60,000 nt of DNA from positions 5,038,491 to 5,098,490 of the forward strand of contig NC_049984.1 in NCBI RefSeq assembly GCF_000003815.2, given 5' to 3'. Origin of the DNA: Branchiostoma floridae. Taxonomy: Eukaryota; Chordata; Leptocardii; Amphioxiformes; Branchiostomatidae. Below the pieces are notes generated by a model that was given only the letters and a program-made list of their open reading frames with translations, was not told where the DNA came from and made no database searches. Shown one piece after another: positions 23,101 through 38,100 of the stretch (position 1 is the stretch's first letter; each line of letters begins with the position of its first letter). The translations under genes and the position numbers were made by a program.

Positions 23101-26100
23101 TAAAATCATCTCTTTTTTGTTGTACATGTATACTACAGACAATAATAAATAAATGATACATGTTTGTGTGTGCCTCTGTGTAGAAACAACTAATTCCTAC
23201 ATTGTATATTTATAAGAGCCTACAGCAAAAACTGTGAACATAAAACCTCAGCAAATATTACAGAAGTATTATCATGGAAGTCACATAAATCACAAGGAAC
23301 TTCCATCCAGGTACTAAGAGTACCGATAACGGATCTGTGTAATAGTGGAGTACCAGTGAGTTAAAAGCTACAAGTATGCCTTGAAGTCATGATTTGAAAC
23401 ACATAAAAGCTGAGGGACTCAAAAGATTTCAAACCGAGACAAGAAAAGGCCGTCCTCCATACATATTCCAGTGCTCGAAATACTTTTTTTCAGCCAGGTT
23501 GCTCAGGCTTATGTTTTATCTTATCAAGAAATAAATACGAAATCTTATGCATAATAGGTGGGGGAAAAGCGATGTTCCAAATACAAAAATTAGGTTGCAC
23601 TATCTGGGTTCAAAATTAAGTTATGCCAAGCAAAATGCGGTTGCATTTGCAAGTTGTCAAGTGGGTACACTTGCGAGCGCTGTATTCAGTCCTTGTTCTT
23701 CCTGTTATACCACCGCCTACGAACGGCACAACCTGCCTCGAAGTCGTAAAAAACAGAATGGCATGAAATATAACAAGGATGTCCCATTTTCCAGAGGCAA
23801 AAGTACTTTTAATTTTCTCCTGTCCACCATTTGACGAGTCTCGCAGCGCCACTAAGGCAGGAAATGATGTACTTCAGCGGGACCCGTTCACCTCAAAAAG
23901 GGCAGCAGAGTCCTGGATAGAAGGTTAATAGACCCCCAGGCAGTTGTTATATTTTGATGCATGCTCAGTCTGTAACACCTCTTGGTGCATGGCGATGGCT
24001 TAAAAGCCTGCATGATACTGGAGTTTGTAACTACATCATCCCATACTACATTTGTATGATGGCCTAATGCATTCCACATTTCCATTCCTTTCTTTTTATT
24101 ATCTCCATCAAAAATGGAGAATATAGTTTTGGGTCTGTCTGTCTGTCTGTCTGTCTGTCTGTGTTTCCGGATTTTTGTACAAGAACCTCTGGATGGATTG
24201 CAATGATATTTGGTACATGGGTTACCCGGTATTGGGAAGATGAAGGTCAAGGTTAATTTGGGGCCCCATGGTATGTGACCTTGGTACTGTAGCAGAAATT
24301 CCATTTTTTTGGATCTTTTGACCTGGATGTGCTATGGTCTTGTTTTTACTAGTCTACATCATGATACCAGTGAGGAACTTTCAACGTTTTTTCCTCCATG
24401 AAAAATGGTATTGTTTTTGGTGTACACGTTACATGTACCTGTGTTTCTGTGTGTTTGTGTTTCCAGATATTTGTGGTCAGCATGTACTACCTAAGCATTG
24501 TATTCAAGAACTTAAGGATGGATCGTGATGATATTTGGTATATTGTTAGGCGAAGGTCAAGATGAATTTTGGGCCCCCTAGCGACCAACATTGGTACTTG
24601 TCATTCACGTTACCTGTATTTGGGCCAATATCTCATCAATTCAAATCTCATAATTCCACCGGACGCCACCTGAGAAGTGATTTCTAAGAGATGTACCAAT
24701 GCATCATCAGTAATCCTGAGGCGTATATACACTTACAGATATTTAGGTGTTAAAGACAATCTTGAGAAAACCCCTACAACAATTTTTTTCCAATCATGTG
24801 GCAGTACAGTAACATCAGTGAGAGTTGATGTTAACCTATACATGTATACACCCCATGAAGATAGGTCAACTGATAATGGCCTACCAATTTGACTGGAGAC
24901 AAACTTCTTAGATTATATCACCTTTTTTCACCAGGTCAACTCATCTACAGTGATCTAGCACGTCAATCACCCTACCTGAACAGCATTCGGACCAATTTCT
25001 GCCCCTCCATCAACTCGGAGAAGAAAGGGATCAGGACTATACATGTATTACATAAGAGTTAACTGCAGTCAAGAAGACATACATTGTAGAGGTGACCTGA
25101 TGATGTCCTGCCGATTTGACTGGAGACAAATTTCTTAGATTATATCACCTTCTTTCACCAGGTCAAGTCGTCTAATGCTGATCCAGCACGTCAAGCACCA
25201 TAGCTGTACTGTATACATATTTGTACCAATTTCTGCCCATTACTCAACTTGAGGAAGAGTCGGGCTATAAAGACTAAGAAATTTTGACCAATTAAAGTGG
25301 GAAAGGTGACAGACTCTACCTGATCCTTCTTACTCTAAAAAGCTCCAGACTGGGTGAAAATTTTCAAGGAAAAGAGGGATTTTCAAGGATTTTACATGGC
25401 ACTATATTCTGAGCTATCCAGGACTGGACAGAAAGGACGTCAGCCCAGCTGACAAGACTGGCCAAAGACCGCAAGAAGTGGAAAGCACTTGTGAACTAAT
25501 CTCCAAGCAGATCCTACGGTGACATAAGATAATATCAAAGCTGGCCAAGGAGTATAGCCGGCCAACGACAGTCAAATGGGCAACAGAGGGTTTGATACTA
25601 TATTACGCTACCGTGGACCTGCTTGGAGATTATTGTGAACAGTCTTACTGCCCCTACTGCTTCCTGAGCTACGGGACTGATGGATGGATGGATCCACATA
25701 TTAAGGCAAAGCAACTCTGACGTCTACCCTGCAGTTGCGGAAGAAAGGTCACACGATGGCCTACCCATTTAGGATTCCCCGTAGGAAGTGGGTCAATTTG
25801 CTGCCATTTTTACGGCACAGCAAGGTTTTGTCCTACATCCAAAACAGCTTCAGAAAGGTCTGCCCTCCCGCTCCCAAAACATCCATCACTAGCACAACTT
25901 GTCAGGGGTGCCAAGGAGAGAATTCCTAATCTCCTGACCTCCCCCTAAAGGTTGCCCAACGTCGTGCAAAGTCAGCCGGGGTCACCAAGTCTACAGAGCG
26001 CTTTGGGACAAAGACAAATTGTTCTGTTTTTCTCATCTGGATTTCACTATATAAGCCTTTTGAGTGCCTATCATGATCTAGATGTATGATACTATGCTGG

Positions 26101-29100
26101 GCAAAAGTCTGAAACAACACCATGGTATATCTGGGTGTCATATCAAGGCACAAAAACCTGCTATTCTGCTGCAGTACCAAGGAAAGCCTGGGGGGGGGGG
26201 CAAAATCGACCTTGACCTTTGTCTTGACCTACATTTGTACCCACATACCAAATATCATCACAATCCATATCTGTAAACACTAACTGACGCACACACACAG
26301 ACAAACAGACACAAACACACATAACAGAATACGTCCATTTTACATTGGAGATAACAAATTAGTTTGAAGTTGCAAGTTGGATACTGCTGTCACACATATC
26401 TCGCATGTACAGACAAACACGTTGTTCTGTTTAGCTAGCTTCAGTGAAAAATATGTACAAACTAAGATTAAGTAAGAGCTACCTTCCGTAACCCAACATT
26501 TAGAGCATAAGCGGCTCTCTGATAATGATGTTTTTCTTAGTCTTGGGGGAAGTTGTTTTCTGCTGCTATCAAAATAGCTTCCAGTCAAGGTCAACCTAGT
26601 TTGAGGTTCGCCTGAACTTACACAGCCGAGACTTCGCATGTGGCAACGATTAAGGCTCTACGGGTTGTCTGGCTTTCCTTCCTTCTGTTAGTCCCTTGTA
26701 GGGGTGGGTACCGGTACAGAAAATTCAGGTCCAGGTAACGTTCAGGTTCAGAGGATTAGGTCCAGATCCGGACCTGAACTTGGCCCTAATTGTCTGTGAA
26801 AACTTATGAATGGGCGATACTTAAGACAATGGTCCATTTTGCTACAAAGGATTCTGTTTGGTCAGTTTGGCAGCGCTTAAACCCCATTGTTACACTCCTA
26901 AACATTTTCTTATTAAACTTTAAAGATTCGTCCTCGAATCTCCGAGCTCCATATCCCTTATCTTCTAGCCTGTTACTCACGGGGTTGGAATAGGAACCAA
27001 TGTAAGAGGCGAGTAGAAATGGTCTCTTGGCTCCCGGGATTCAAACCCATGCCAAACCCAGGCCACCAGATCACAAACCCATCGCGCTAAATCGATTATG
27101 CCGAAAGGTTGATTGGCTGTGCTTGAACCCACAGTTACATCTATGCAAGGCAGTTTTTCCTTACCTACTTTGTTAGTAAAGAAACGTGTATAAAGTATGT
27201 TCAAAGGTTGTTTTATTCACATTTGGGTTATATTTTAAAAGCACAGGTAACATTTCTCTGGTGCGGGTAATCTAAAAACTTACCGGCACCAGTGTAGATA
27301 GACAGAAAAAAAGTATTTCGAGCCCTGCTGCTACCAGTTGACCGGTGCAATGGCCGAGTGGGTAGAGTGTTTGCCTTGCATTCGGTAGGTCGTCGTGAGT
27401 TCGATTCCCGGCTGAGTCATACCAAAGACCTTAAAAACGTACATGCTGCTTTCTCTGCTTAGCAGTCAGCATTCGGGAAAGAGTATGGAAGTTGAACACA
27501 CGCCACTACCAGTGGACTATAGGCCCCCTGCTGTAGTGATCATGATTGCACAAAGTTGTGTGGCCCAGGGCTACTGAAACGGAGATGGGCGCCGCCCTAT
27601 GCGCCATCAGGCGCGGGAAGGAACTTTGACTTTTGACTACCAGTTGAGCTACAGGGACATCCCTGATGGCTGGCATGGACATGGGGAAAGCTACTGGCAT
27701 AAATCCAATAATCCAATAATCATGTTACAAACACAGTAGTAGACATGCAGATGCTGGTAGCAATTTTGCTGCACTCATGCGTGAAATTGTGACTGATATG
27801 GACTATTCAACTGTCAAAGTTTTGATGTGATGAGGAGAATGGAAAGAAACTTTTATCTAAGACAGGCTGAAAACAACAATGGAATGATGCAAACAATAAG
27901 TTCAGCGTGCACTAGTACTACTGGACAGAGGAGAGCAGAAGGTACTAGCACTAGGACTGTTGCACAACTTGCAGTCGAAAAGAAAACTATGGGAGCTAAG
28001 GAAGCTGGCGATGAACAGGATAAAGTAGAGAGATTTCAATAAGATGGTATTTAGGAATATCAAGTCAACGGATGGTGATTTTAAATTGCTATACACAATG
28101 TGTATGCAGTGCACGAAATACTTTTTTCAGCCAGGTTGCCCAGGTGGCAAAATGAGTCAAAAGCCAGGTTGCACAATCCAAACAAAACAAACAAACAATC
28201 CACATTTCAGGCTGCCCCACTTCCAAGGTATCACTTTCTTCAAATCAGCTACTTATCCATGATCTTTTCTTCCAGTTACATGTAACTACTTGTGTTTTAT
28301 CTTCTTATCAAGAAATAAATATACAAAAGCTTATAATGCACATAGGTGGGGGAAAAGCGGTATTCCCACTGCAAAATTTCAGGTTGCGCACTGAGCTACC
28401 TAGGTTTAAAATCAAGTTGTGCCAAGCAAAATGTGGTTGCATTTGCAAGTGTGCAAGTGGGTATTTCTAGCACTGTAAGCTTTAGATGAGTAAATGCCAT
28501 CTACAAGATGACAATTCAGCACTCTGATATTAGGAAAACTGTGTATGTAACCTTCTTGATGCACTGAAAAGGAGCTCACCTGTTCACAAAGCCAGCCCAT
28601 GTGTTTAATCTCCCTGTCCCCGGCCGACCCTCTCCCGCTCACGAGCTTGCTGTTGGCCTCCGCCATGGCGGACGCAGTGAGCATTGAGGTATTGGCGTGT
28701 ATCGCTGCGAACCACTGGCTGGCGCTGCTGGCGTCCTGGCACCTCAGGATGCACGAGCTGCGTCCGTCCGGCGAGTGGAGCTCGAACGTGCGCTGCTCCG
28801 GGTCGGGCATGGTCAGGTTGCGCGTGACGTAGCACATCTTCAGCGGGATGGTTTTCATCTCTGTGAAATTGTTCGTGGAGGCCTTGTTGTCGGCCCCAGG
28901 CTCTTTGATGACGTACGGCGACGCATTCTCCCAGCCGACCTCTCCGATGACAGTGCTGCGTCTGAAGTATGGCGTCACTTCACGAAGATACTTTACTGCA
29001 GAAGAAATAAGAAAGAACTTTTAGTACATTTAGAAGGTAAGCAATGTCGGTTAAGCCTTGCGTTCTCCCACCCGACCTCTCCGATGACCGTGCTGCGTCT

Positions 29101-32100
29101 GAAGTATGGCGTCACTTCCCGAAGATATTTCACTGCAGAAGAAACAAGAAAGCACAGTCTTTTAGTATGTTTAGAAGGTAAGCAATGTTGGTTAAGCCTT
29201 GCTGGACATGTTACTTGACATTAGCCTGAGTATCATCCTCCGTAGTGACCGCTGGCTCACAACTTCGCTTGCTAACTAAGCAAAAGTCGTGAGCCAGCGG
29301 TCACTACGGAGGATGATACTCAGGCTAACTTGACGTGGCAAAGCAGCCGGTAAACTGCTCCTTTGGTCCCCAGAAGCAAAAAGAAGAAGAGGCCGTCCGT
29401 ACTTTACACTAAAAAACTTTTAATTGAATCAGAGATTGGACTAAGTAAGTGATAAAAATCTGACGTTAATGATGAACAATAGATCACATTGGAAGCAGAA
29501 CTTTTGTTAATGTTTCAACTCGACAAGAGCATGACTATGTACGATGTATGTATGTACGTATGTATGTACGTTGAAGGTAAGACACCCAGGCAAACAATAT
29601 TTTAATCTTTGCAACTGGATGAGATTCAGAGATTACTTCCGCACATTTCGAGTGACATTCAGCACCCAATGATGTACACAAGTAAACAAATTAATGCCAA
29701 TAAAACCCTGAGCTCCTTTGCTAGGGTAATTAAACTTCTTGCTATCAGGTCTGGATATGGTGGGATTAAATCATTTTCTTTGGGACCCAAAATTATAGAA
29801 AGAAAGAAAAGGACAGTATGCATCAAACACTTGAGTATATGCCATTATCTGTATCTATATTAAGTTTCTATATTGTGCGTAACTCACAAGCTTAATATTT
29901 TTTACACTGCTTGGTTTCCAAAAGTCCTTTTGGTAATGATGGAAATGAGATTGTGTGAGATTTGGGATTTCTCTCCTAGGTGTGTCTCACGGGTAACCAT
30001 ATGCATCGTATTACAATTTGCAAACTGGTACATTTTTCTTTATCTCCTGGCTTAGGGTCTTGAACAATAAATTACACTAGTAAAGCTGACACAGATCTGA
30101 ACTTGGTGGTACTGTAAATGTCAAAAGTTTGCGGTTGTTTTCTTTTTGCACTTTTTTTCCAAACTGTACTGAGACTGTTCTATACAGTATTGTTACAACC
30201 ACAAAAGTAACAGGTAATAAAACAATGGGTGAAAACCTCCTTGGCAATCCAACCGCAAAACAAAGTCCCTGCGAACAATGATTGAAATTTGAATACAAAC
30301 TTTTAAAGAAGCAGCCAGCACTTTATAACCAATTCAGGATCTGGCCCACTTTTCAACAGGTGAATAAATACTACTATAATGATATGCACCATGCACATGC
30401 ACCACCATTTGGACGAGCAACTGCTAACAGTAAAATCAGCAACCGTTTTCATCTTCCCGCTACCAAGTCAATATTGATAGGAGAAGTGCCTTATCATACA
30501 ATACTGTTTCCATTCTACACTGATCCGAGTCTTGATGTCTCAGTTTTGTCTTCTTGTCTCTTATCCCCGTCTTAGAGACTCCTTTCTTGACTTTTATCCC
30601 AGTCTTAGTGTCTCCTTTCCTGCGATACCCTCCTACTGATGTCTACAGCGTTGTGTGAGCAGTAAACAACAGTTATGTACCCTCCCAACACTGCCACTTA
30701 CACGCACACACACGGAAAAGTGCGACACAAACACAATCGCACCGGAAGATTTTAAACAGAGTTTATACAAAGTTCAAGCACTGAAGCAACAACGCTTGAA
30801 AAGGCTTGTACATGTTGATACACTTTTAACATTTTTTCCATAACCATAATCTAGACTCAGAAGTTGTTAATTCAGACCTTCGTAGTGCCTAGTGGCACAA
30901 AAGTTCCCTTGCATTTTCAGTTATAGAGTGCATTTTTAAAAAGTTTATCAGAAGTGGTTGCTAGCCCCTCCCCTTTTACCTTAACGCGCTGGAGGTATCT
31001 CCATGAATACGAATGCCGTCAACTTTATTCAATTGTTAAGGGTTACCACATCTTAAATCCCTCCCGAAAACAACAAATGTACCCCAACCAAGATGCCCTA
31101 CTCAGGATGAACCAGGGTCTCTAATTTATGAACTGATTGGAATCAAGAGCTCAACTGTGAAGCCACTACCAACTTGAAGATAACTGAACGAAAAAAAAAT
31201 CCTACAACTCAATAAGAGTACATTATTTACCCAATGTTAACAGGTGCAGCCCCAACCAAGATGCCCTACCCAGGATTGAACCAGGGATTCCAAGTTACCA
31301 AAACAATTGGAACCAAGAGCTCAACTGGGAAGCCGCTACCAAGATAACTGACCAAAAAAATCCTGCAACTGAATAAAAGAAGTACATTATTTACCCAATG
31401 TTGCACTTTGAATCTACACCCTGACTGGAGTTGTTTGCCGTGCTTTCTGTAAAGGTGACACCTGTAGAGCCTTGTACATCATACCGGGCTACGGTTTGTT
31501 TGTCATGTAAACAGTGAACGTCCTTCCACTTCTAACGATGCTGTGGGTTTGCAGGGCTCGAAATACTTTTTTCTGCTTACCCACACTGGTGCAGGTACTC
31601 TCACATAGCTAGCAGGCAAGATTAGCATTTTCTTATACCTACAACCTATTAGCAGATGGAGGAGATGGGATGGAAGCACAAAATGCCCAGATGCATATCA
31701 GGGCTCGAAATACTTTTTTCTGCTTACCCACACTGGTGCAGGTAACATTGAATATCACCTGCACCAGACAAATTTTACCTGCAACACACAGAATTTTGGA
31801 AGTATGGTTCATACAATTTCATACTAAAATTGTTCAGAAATCACTGCCTTTATATACTTCATAGTTGGTAACGGTCCATGCAGCTAGTAAAATCCTACAT
31901 ACACTGACATCATACTACATGATTGTATATGTAAACCCACTACATGGATCAGGTTAGGTGCAGGTAGACACCAGAAATACCTTCACAGCTCCAATTTTAC
32001 CTGCGCTAACCTGCATATGCCATACCATAGGTGGTATTTCGAGCCCTGGTTTGCCCTCCTTCCAAATGGCAACATTCAGGAAACCCTTCACATGTTAAGT

Positions 32101-35100
32101 ACTGTATAATCTTAAAGACAACATTGCTAGAAGCACTGTACAGTTAAAACTGTTCAAGAAGTCCACTTGGGGACAATTAAAATCTTTCATCAACCCTAAG
32201 TGGTCTTCTTGGGCTGTATCTACTCATATTGAGTGTATAATTCTATGTATTTATGTATTCCCTGCTGTAGTGGCTTGCACAAATGTGTGACCCAAGGGCT
32301 ACAGAAATGGAGATGGGCGCCATGACACCGCCCCTAAGCATCTGTACTGGCAACTTAAACTTTATCTTGTATGTATTCACTACTTCAATTCTTGGTTTGA
32401 AACCTTCACATGCTGGTAGCTGTCTTGTTAGCTGTAACAGTAACAGTAATATGTTACTGTATCATAACAGATCACCCATTAGATTGAAGAAAGTCTTTTC
32501 AATGGTCTGTTAGGCCAGAAGTCACGCTGATCAAGTATATACACAGGTTTAGATACCCGCAGAGACCTCCCAATTTGCTGGAAAAGTGTAGTTACTGATA
32601 TCAGAACAGATAGCCTGTTAGGTGGGGGAAAGTTGCTCTATCGCTGTTTCAGCCACTCATCATTTCAAATTGCCAATCTGTACGGTTCCCTAGAGTGGAT
32701 TGCTATCTTCTTCGTATATCCACCCACAAGGAATACTGCGTTTGAGTACATGTGTTTCAAATCTTAAATCTTTCTCTGCAGGGCCCAAAGATTATTTCTG
32801 CACTGGTGCTCTTACTAGTGTACAAATTTATAGATACTACACAGAAGAAATCTTGGGTAGAATGTCAGCAAAAGGAGAAAAGAAAGAAAAAGTGATCTAT
32901 TCCAGAGTCAGAGTTGCAACTGAAACCTGGAAGTGGGTGTGAACCTAACACAATTTCAAGCTTTGAAAAATTGCAATGGACCAAAATTTCAAACCTTTTT
33001 CTAGTCAAATCCCCTAGCTTTCACAAAAAAACATCAAACTGAAAGGAGAAAGAAAAAAAAAGCTTCTGTAGAGCCCTGCACAAAATAAATATAAGAATCA
33101 TCAACAAAACATATGTAAGAGACGGAGCTCACATGTGACACGTTAGGATTTATCATACTGCCTGCCGGATCCGTAACTTTACAAAGACACTGAATCATTT
33201 TGCAAGTTTCCTCACTAAAACGTAATACCACAGCGGCACAGGTTTGAAAATGAAGGCCATACATTATTCCCAGCAATGGCCCTACCGGCGCTGATCTATA
33301 GAGACATATTGGTCTCCCAGGTCTTCTGCGCAAAGTTCCATGCATTAACGAATCGTCTCATCAGCTCGAACTCATAATTTCTGGTAAAACGTTGAGATTA
33401 GTTGTCGTATAATGATACGTTGGGGAGTTAAGCTGCGCATTTATAAAGGTATGCTCAGCTGCTGTAAGTTAGTTCTAACAAGGAGGGTAAGAAATACAAA
33501 TAGTTTCTTACTCGTTCTTAAGCTAACCAGTAAAAACCTGTTCTGTTAGTGTTCTGTGTTAGTGTTACTCTGATGTTAATACTAGTGCACCTTTATCTAC
33601 AGGGTAACCTATATCCGATGATTTCAAAACAGGGTATTTAGCAATATCAAGACACAACAACTTAACTCTTTTGCGTGCGCCCTTGGCATTTCTTTTCCCT
33701 AGTTTTGGCATCAACCCTGAAGCATTCCATCATCCTTCAGATTCAGAGTGCAGAGGGGCAGTTTTAGTGGATCTAGAGGTGGTGATCCCTGGGGAAAGGG
33801 GGAGGGGGGCAATCCTCAAGGTCGCGGCAAACCTGACCAGACCACTGGGCTGGATGATTAAGATCTTTTCAATTTCAGGCTTCACCTGTCGTCATCCGTC
33901 TTCCGAATTTCCAGCAGAAACCATTTTATATCAAAATCACTCCATTTTCATAACTCCCAACAAACCACCCATATAAGCTGCTTTTAAGTAGATATACATT
34001 GTAGTAACGCCAGTTCACCTATATGATAGCCATTGTGTTAAAAAAAACAGGTACATTTAGGGATATCATTATCAAGTGGATAGACAGTGGTTCTATATTG
34101 CAATAGTTCAAAACTATTGTAATTTGATACCACCTTCTGTCAACTTGATATCACCAAATACCCTATTTTTTAAACAGCGGATATGAGTTACCCCACGGAT
34201 AAAGCGTTAAGCGTATAACTAGCGTTACATCTCTTGATCAGTTTCTCAACGTGACAGTCTTGGGGTACCCAACGGAATTATGAGACTTTCAATTTTACAT
34301 GATTGTATGTATAATATATATGTTTGTACTGGATACATATTCAGCAAGTTCTACTAACTGACTCAAAGGCAAAGCAGGGGTTACGAAGGCTACTCGGGGT
34401 TCCCTACCCCATTTACTAATGATTCAGCCAGAACTGGTTTCTGGAAAGGCGGCTGGAAACAGAAATGAAAAGCAGACACCAGCTAGTACAGGTCGCCAAG
34501 AGGTTCGCACTGAAGGACAACTTTCCAAGTAGATCTAAGAGACTAACAGAAAAGAGGAGTTGAGATGTATTGCAGTGATGGCACGTATGGTGGCATCGGT
34601 CTCCATGGATGATTGGACTGTGTTGGCAAGAGTTCAGAGAAGATACAGCACAGCCCAGTCTTACCATTGCTACCTGAACAGAAGGGGGGGATGGCAAAGA
34701 GGAGTTCTGATAAATTGAGTGGTGGCATGTGTCCAGCTAGTCGTCTACATGGATGAGAGAACTCTGCTGGCAAGAGTTAAAAGAAGAACATGACATTACA
34801 CTGCGTTTTCTTCTAACAGATCTAGACATGCAACAGAATGGGGGTACAAAGAGTAGTCCAGAAAAACTTCACTAAGTCTTATTGCAGTAACCAGGCAACT
34901 CTGCTGGCAGGAGTTAAGAGAAGAACATGACATTGCACTGCACGTGTTACCACAGTTTTCTTCTAACTGGTCTAGACATGCAACAGACAAGGGGTACAAA
35001 GACTAGTCCAGAACAACTTCACTAATTGCAGTAACCAGACAACTTTGCTGGCAAGAGCTAAGAGAAGAGTATGTGTTACCACTGCTACTATTAAAAGATC

Positions 35101-38100
35101 TAGACATTCAAGAGAATGGAGGATGAAGAGAGTCCAGATAAATTGAGTGATGGCATATATCCAGTTATTCGTCTATATGGATGACTGAAAAAGAGTACGT
35201 AGGTAACCAGACAACTTTGTTGGCAGGAGTTAAGAGAAGACCATGACATTGCACTATGTTACCACAGCTTTCTTCTAACAGATCGAGACATGAAACAGGA
35301 AGGGGGACAAAACAGAGTTCAGATAAATTTGAATGATGGCACGTAAGGAGCTATTCCTCTTCCTGAATAATTGGAATAAGAGTCAGTAACCAGATGACAT
35401 TACACATGCAGGGCTCGAAATTCATTTTTGGGATTAGGTGCACTGGTGCACCCAGCTTAAAAGATTGGGTGCACTAAAAAATTTTTGGGTGCACCACTTA
35501 AATTTAAGTAGAATGTAAAAAAAAAAAAACTAATAATAAAACGTAGTTGTAAGCTATCAAATTCTTAAACAAGTAACATGACAGACATTTTTATTATCTT
35601 TCTAAACACTTAGATGTCAAGAATATGATGTATACTAGTATACTAGACATATTTCCATACATAAACCTAAGAAAATATTTGGGTGCACCCTGTGCACCCA
35701 CTGAAAAAAAATTGGGTGCACAGTTCCAATTTTGGGTGCACCTGGGTGCACATGCACCCAGTATTTCGAGCCCTGTGTGTTGAGAAGACCACCACTTTGC
35801 CAGTTGTGATACCATAGCTGCTTCTAACGGATCTAGACATGCAGACACCCTATAGCTATTACTTCTTGTCTGCCATATGACATCCCAATAGCCACTGATG
35901 CAGATGTGAACAGACACAGCCGACACACGTGGCTAGTACAGGAAAAGAAGTACCATAGGTAGTAACGTTAGTTCACCTTTATCCGCTGGGTAACCTATAT
36001 CCGTTGTGTTGCTAAACAGGGTATCCAGGGATATCAAGTCAATGGACAATAGTTTCAAATTGTGATATTTTCAAAAAAAATATTGCAGTTTGAAATCACC
36101 ATCTGTCGACTTGATAATTTAATACCCCTAAACACATTGTTCTCAAAAAGAACGGATACAGGTTACCCTACGGACAAAGGTGAACTAGCGTTAAATGAAC
36201 AATATGTGTATCGATCTGTACAACTTGACCATGTATATCACATTAACCTTTTGTTATTACCGATAGGTTAATGTTCTCTGGTAACCATTGCGATGATCAA
36301 ATGGACAAATAGAGTGTTCACCTCCGACTCGGTAGGTCATGAGTTCGATCCAAAGATTTTCAAAATGCTACATGCTACTTTCTCTGCTTAGCACTTTAAC
36401 ATTTGGGAAAGAGTATGGGAGTTGAACACACACACACACACACCACTACCTGTAGACTAGCCCCCTGCTGTAGTAACTACACAAACATTTCATGTGGCCC
36501 ATGGCTACATTAATGGAGATGGGCACCGCCCTATGCACCATGTGATGTGAGAAGGATTCTACTTTATGTTCTCTATCTGTCAAAAGTCTGCATACTACTG
36601 TAAATGCAGAAATGTTCGCGGTGGATTAATGTTCGCGGCTTTTGCGGTGACCACTTCACTGCGAACTTAAAACCAACACGAACATTTTTCTATTATAATA
36701 TATAATTTCTATTATAATTTCTATTATCATATATTATTAGACTGCAGTCTATGGTGTTACAGCAAAAATAAAACCATCGCGAAAAGTCCTATTTCCCGCT
36801 ACCACGAATTAAGTCCCTGCGAACTTAAATGCATTTACAGTATATTAATAGACAGTGACTGTTGAGCTAATGCTGAGCAACCCAAACAAGATTCTACTGA
36901 CCCTTGATTTTTTCAAAAATTGGAATATGGTACACGAAGTATGATTGGAAAGACAACAAATTAAAAAGAAATTTGTTGAGCATCAACATTTACCATCAAT
37001 GCTCCAAGCTACTGAAACATAAATGTAGAGGCTATATATAACATGTATGTTCAAACAGGCTGACAACCTCTGCACTAAATACTGGCACTATTTATGTTCT
37101 ACATTAAATTTGAGCTGTCTGGCTACTAATTTTGTGAAATTAAACTGACTGATTACGCTTACGATACGGAAAGGGGCATGCCGGCCCTAGTACATTTATA
37201 GTCACACCTTCTACAAAATATATGGAGTGTTGCTACGGCTGTAGCTTCTACAAGTTGATAAAATCTCTTGACAACCGCTTCCAAGCTGCACGTTGACTTC
37301 AAGTTGTGTTTACACCTGGCAGTGACACATTGTGTTCCGTCATCACACAAATAAAGCAGATACCGACACACACACTGTGCCAGGTGGTGGTGGATTATCT
37401 CTAGCTGGTGCTTTGGAAGTCATTTCCTGGGAACTTGGGTTACGTTTGATCCCAACTTGAGGAGAAGTCGGTGCCTTTCTCGTAGAGAGATTCCATCTGG
37501 TGAAAGGATATTGCAGAGCCGTGAGGCCTGGTGTTGGTTTGACTTCTGTGTGTCTACTGGTTTCAAGTACAAAGCTAACGAAGCCAAAAAATCCCCTTTC
37601 CTGCCAGTTACCTATATCAAATTTTCTAACAACACCCCTGCAGTTCCATAACAAGCTGCTAAGTAGCCAAAACCCACAAAAGCCATTAAACATGTAAAAA
37701 TCAAGATTTGGCAAGCACATGTCCCACTTACCCCATCGGGCAAGTACTGTAAGATTTTTCCATTAATGAGATTTTGATTTACGAGAATTCCATTGCTGGA
37801 AGCGAAAACACACAGATAAATGTAATTTTAATTTCAGAAAAGTTGGTTGGGGCAAGAAAATCTTTCATATGCTTGCCTGATAGGACAAGTGAATTTCACA
37901 AAACGTGTTAAACCCTGCTTTGTTGCAATAGGACATTACTATGTCATGACAGTATGGGAACACCTGTCACATTTCTCCCACATGTGGAACGTTCTAGGGG
38001 GACACTTGAAAGATCAAGCACCTTTCCAAATCCCTGGCGAAGTTATTTATTTTCTCTGCCAACAACAAGATCTGCAGGGTTAGGCAAGGCCATTGGCCCT

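Noticed and set aside
27342-27440. A functional tRNA gene
   Set aside because: A and B boxes are present, but the acceptor stem does not close and the sequence continues as a SINE body bounded by a TSD.
28697-29218. 173-codon plus-strand frame with an internal repeat
   Set aside because: The repeat is the antisense of the duplicated exon 2 start; no independent coding signal.
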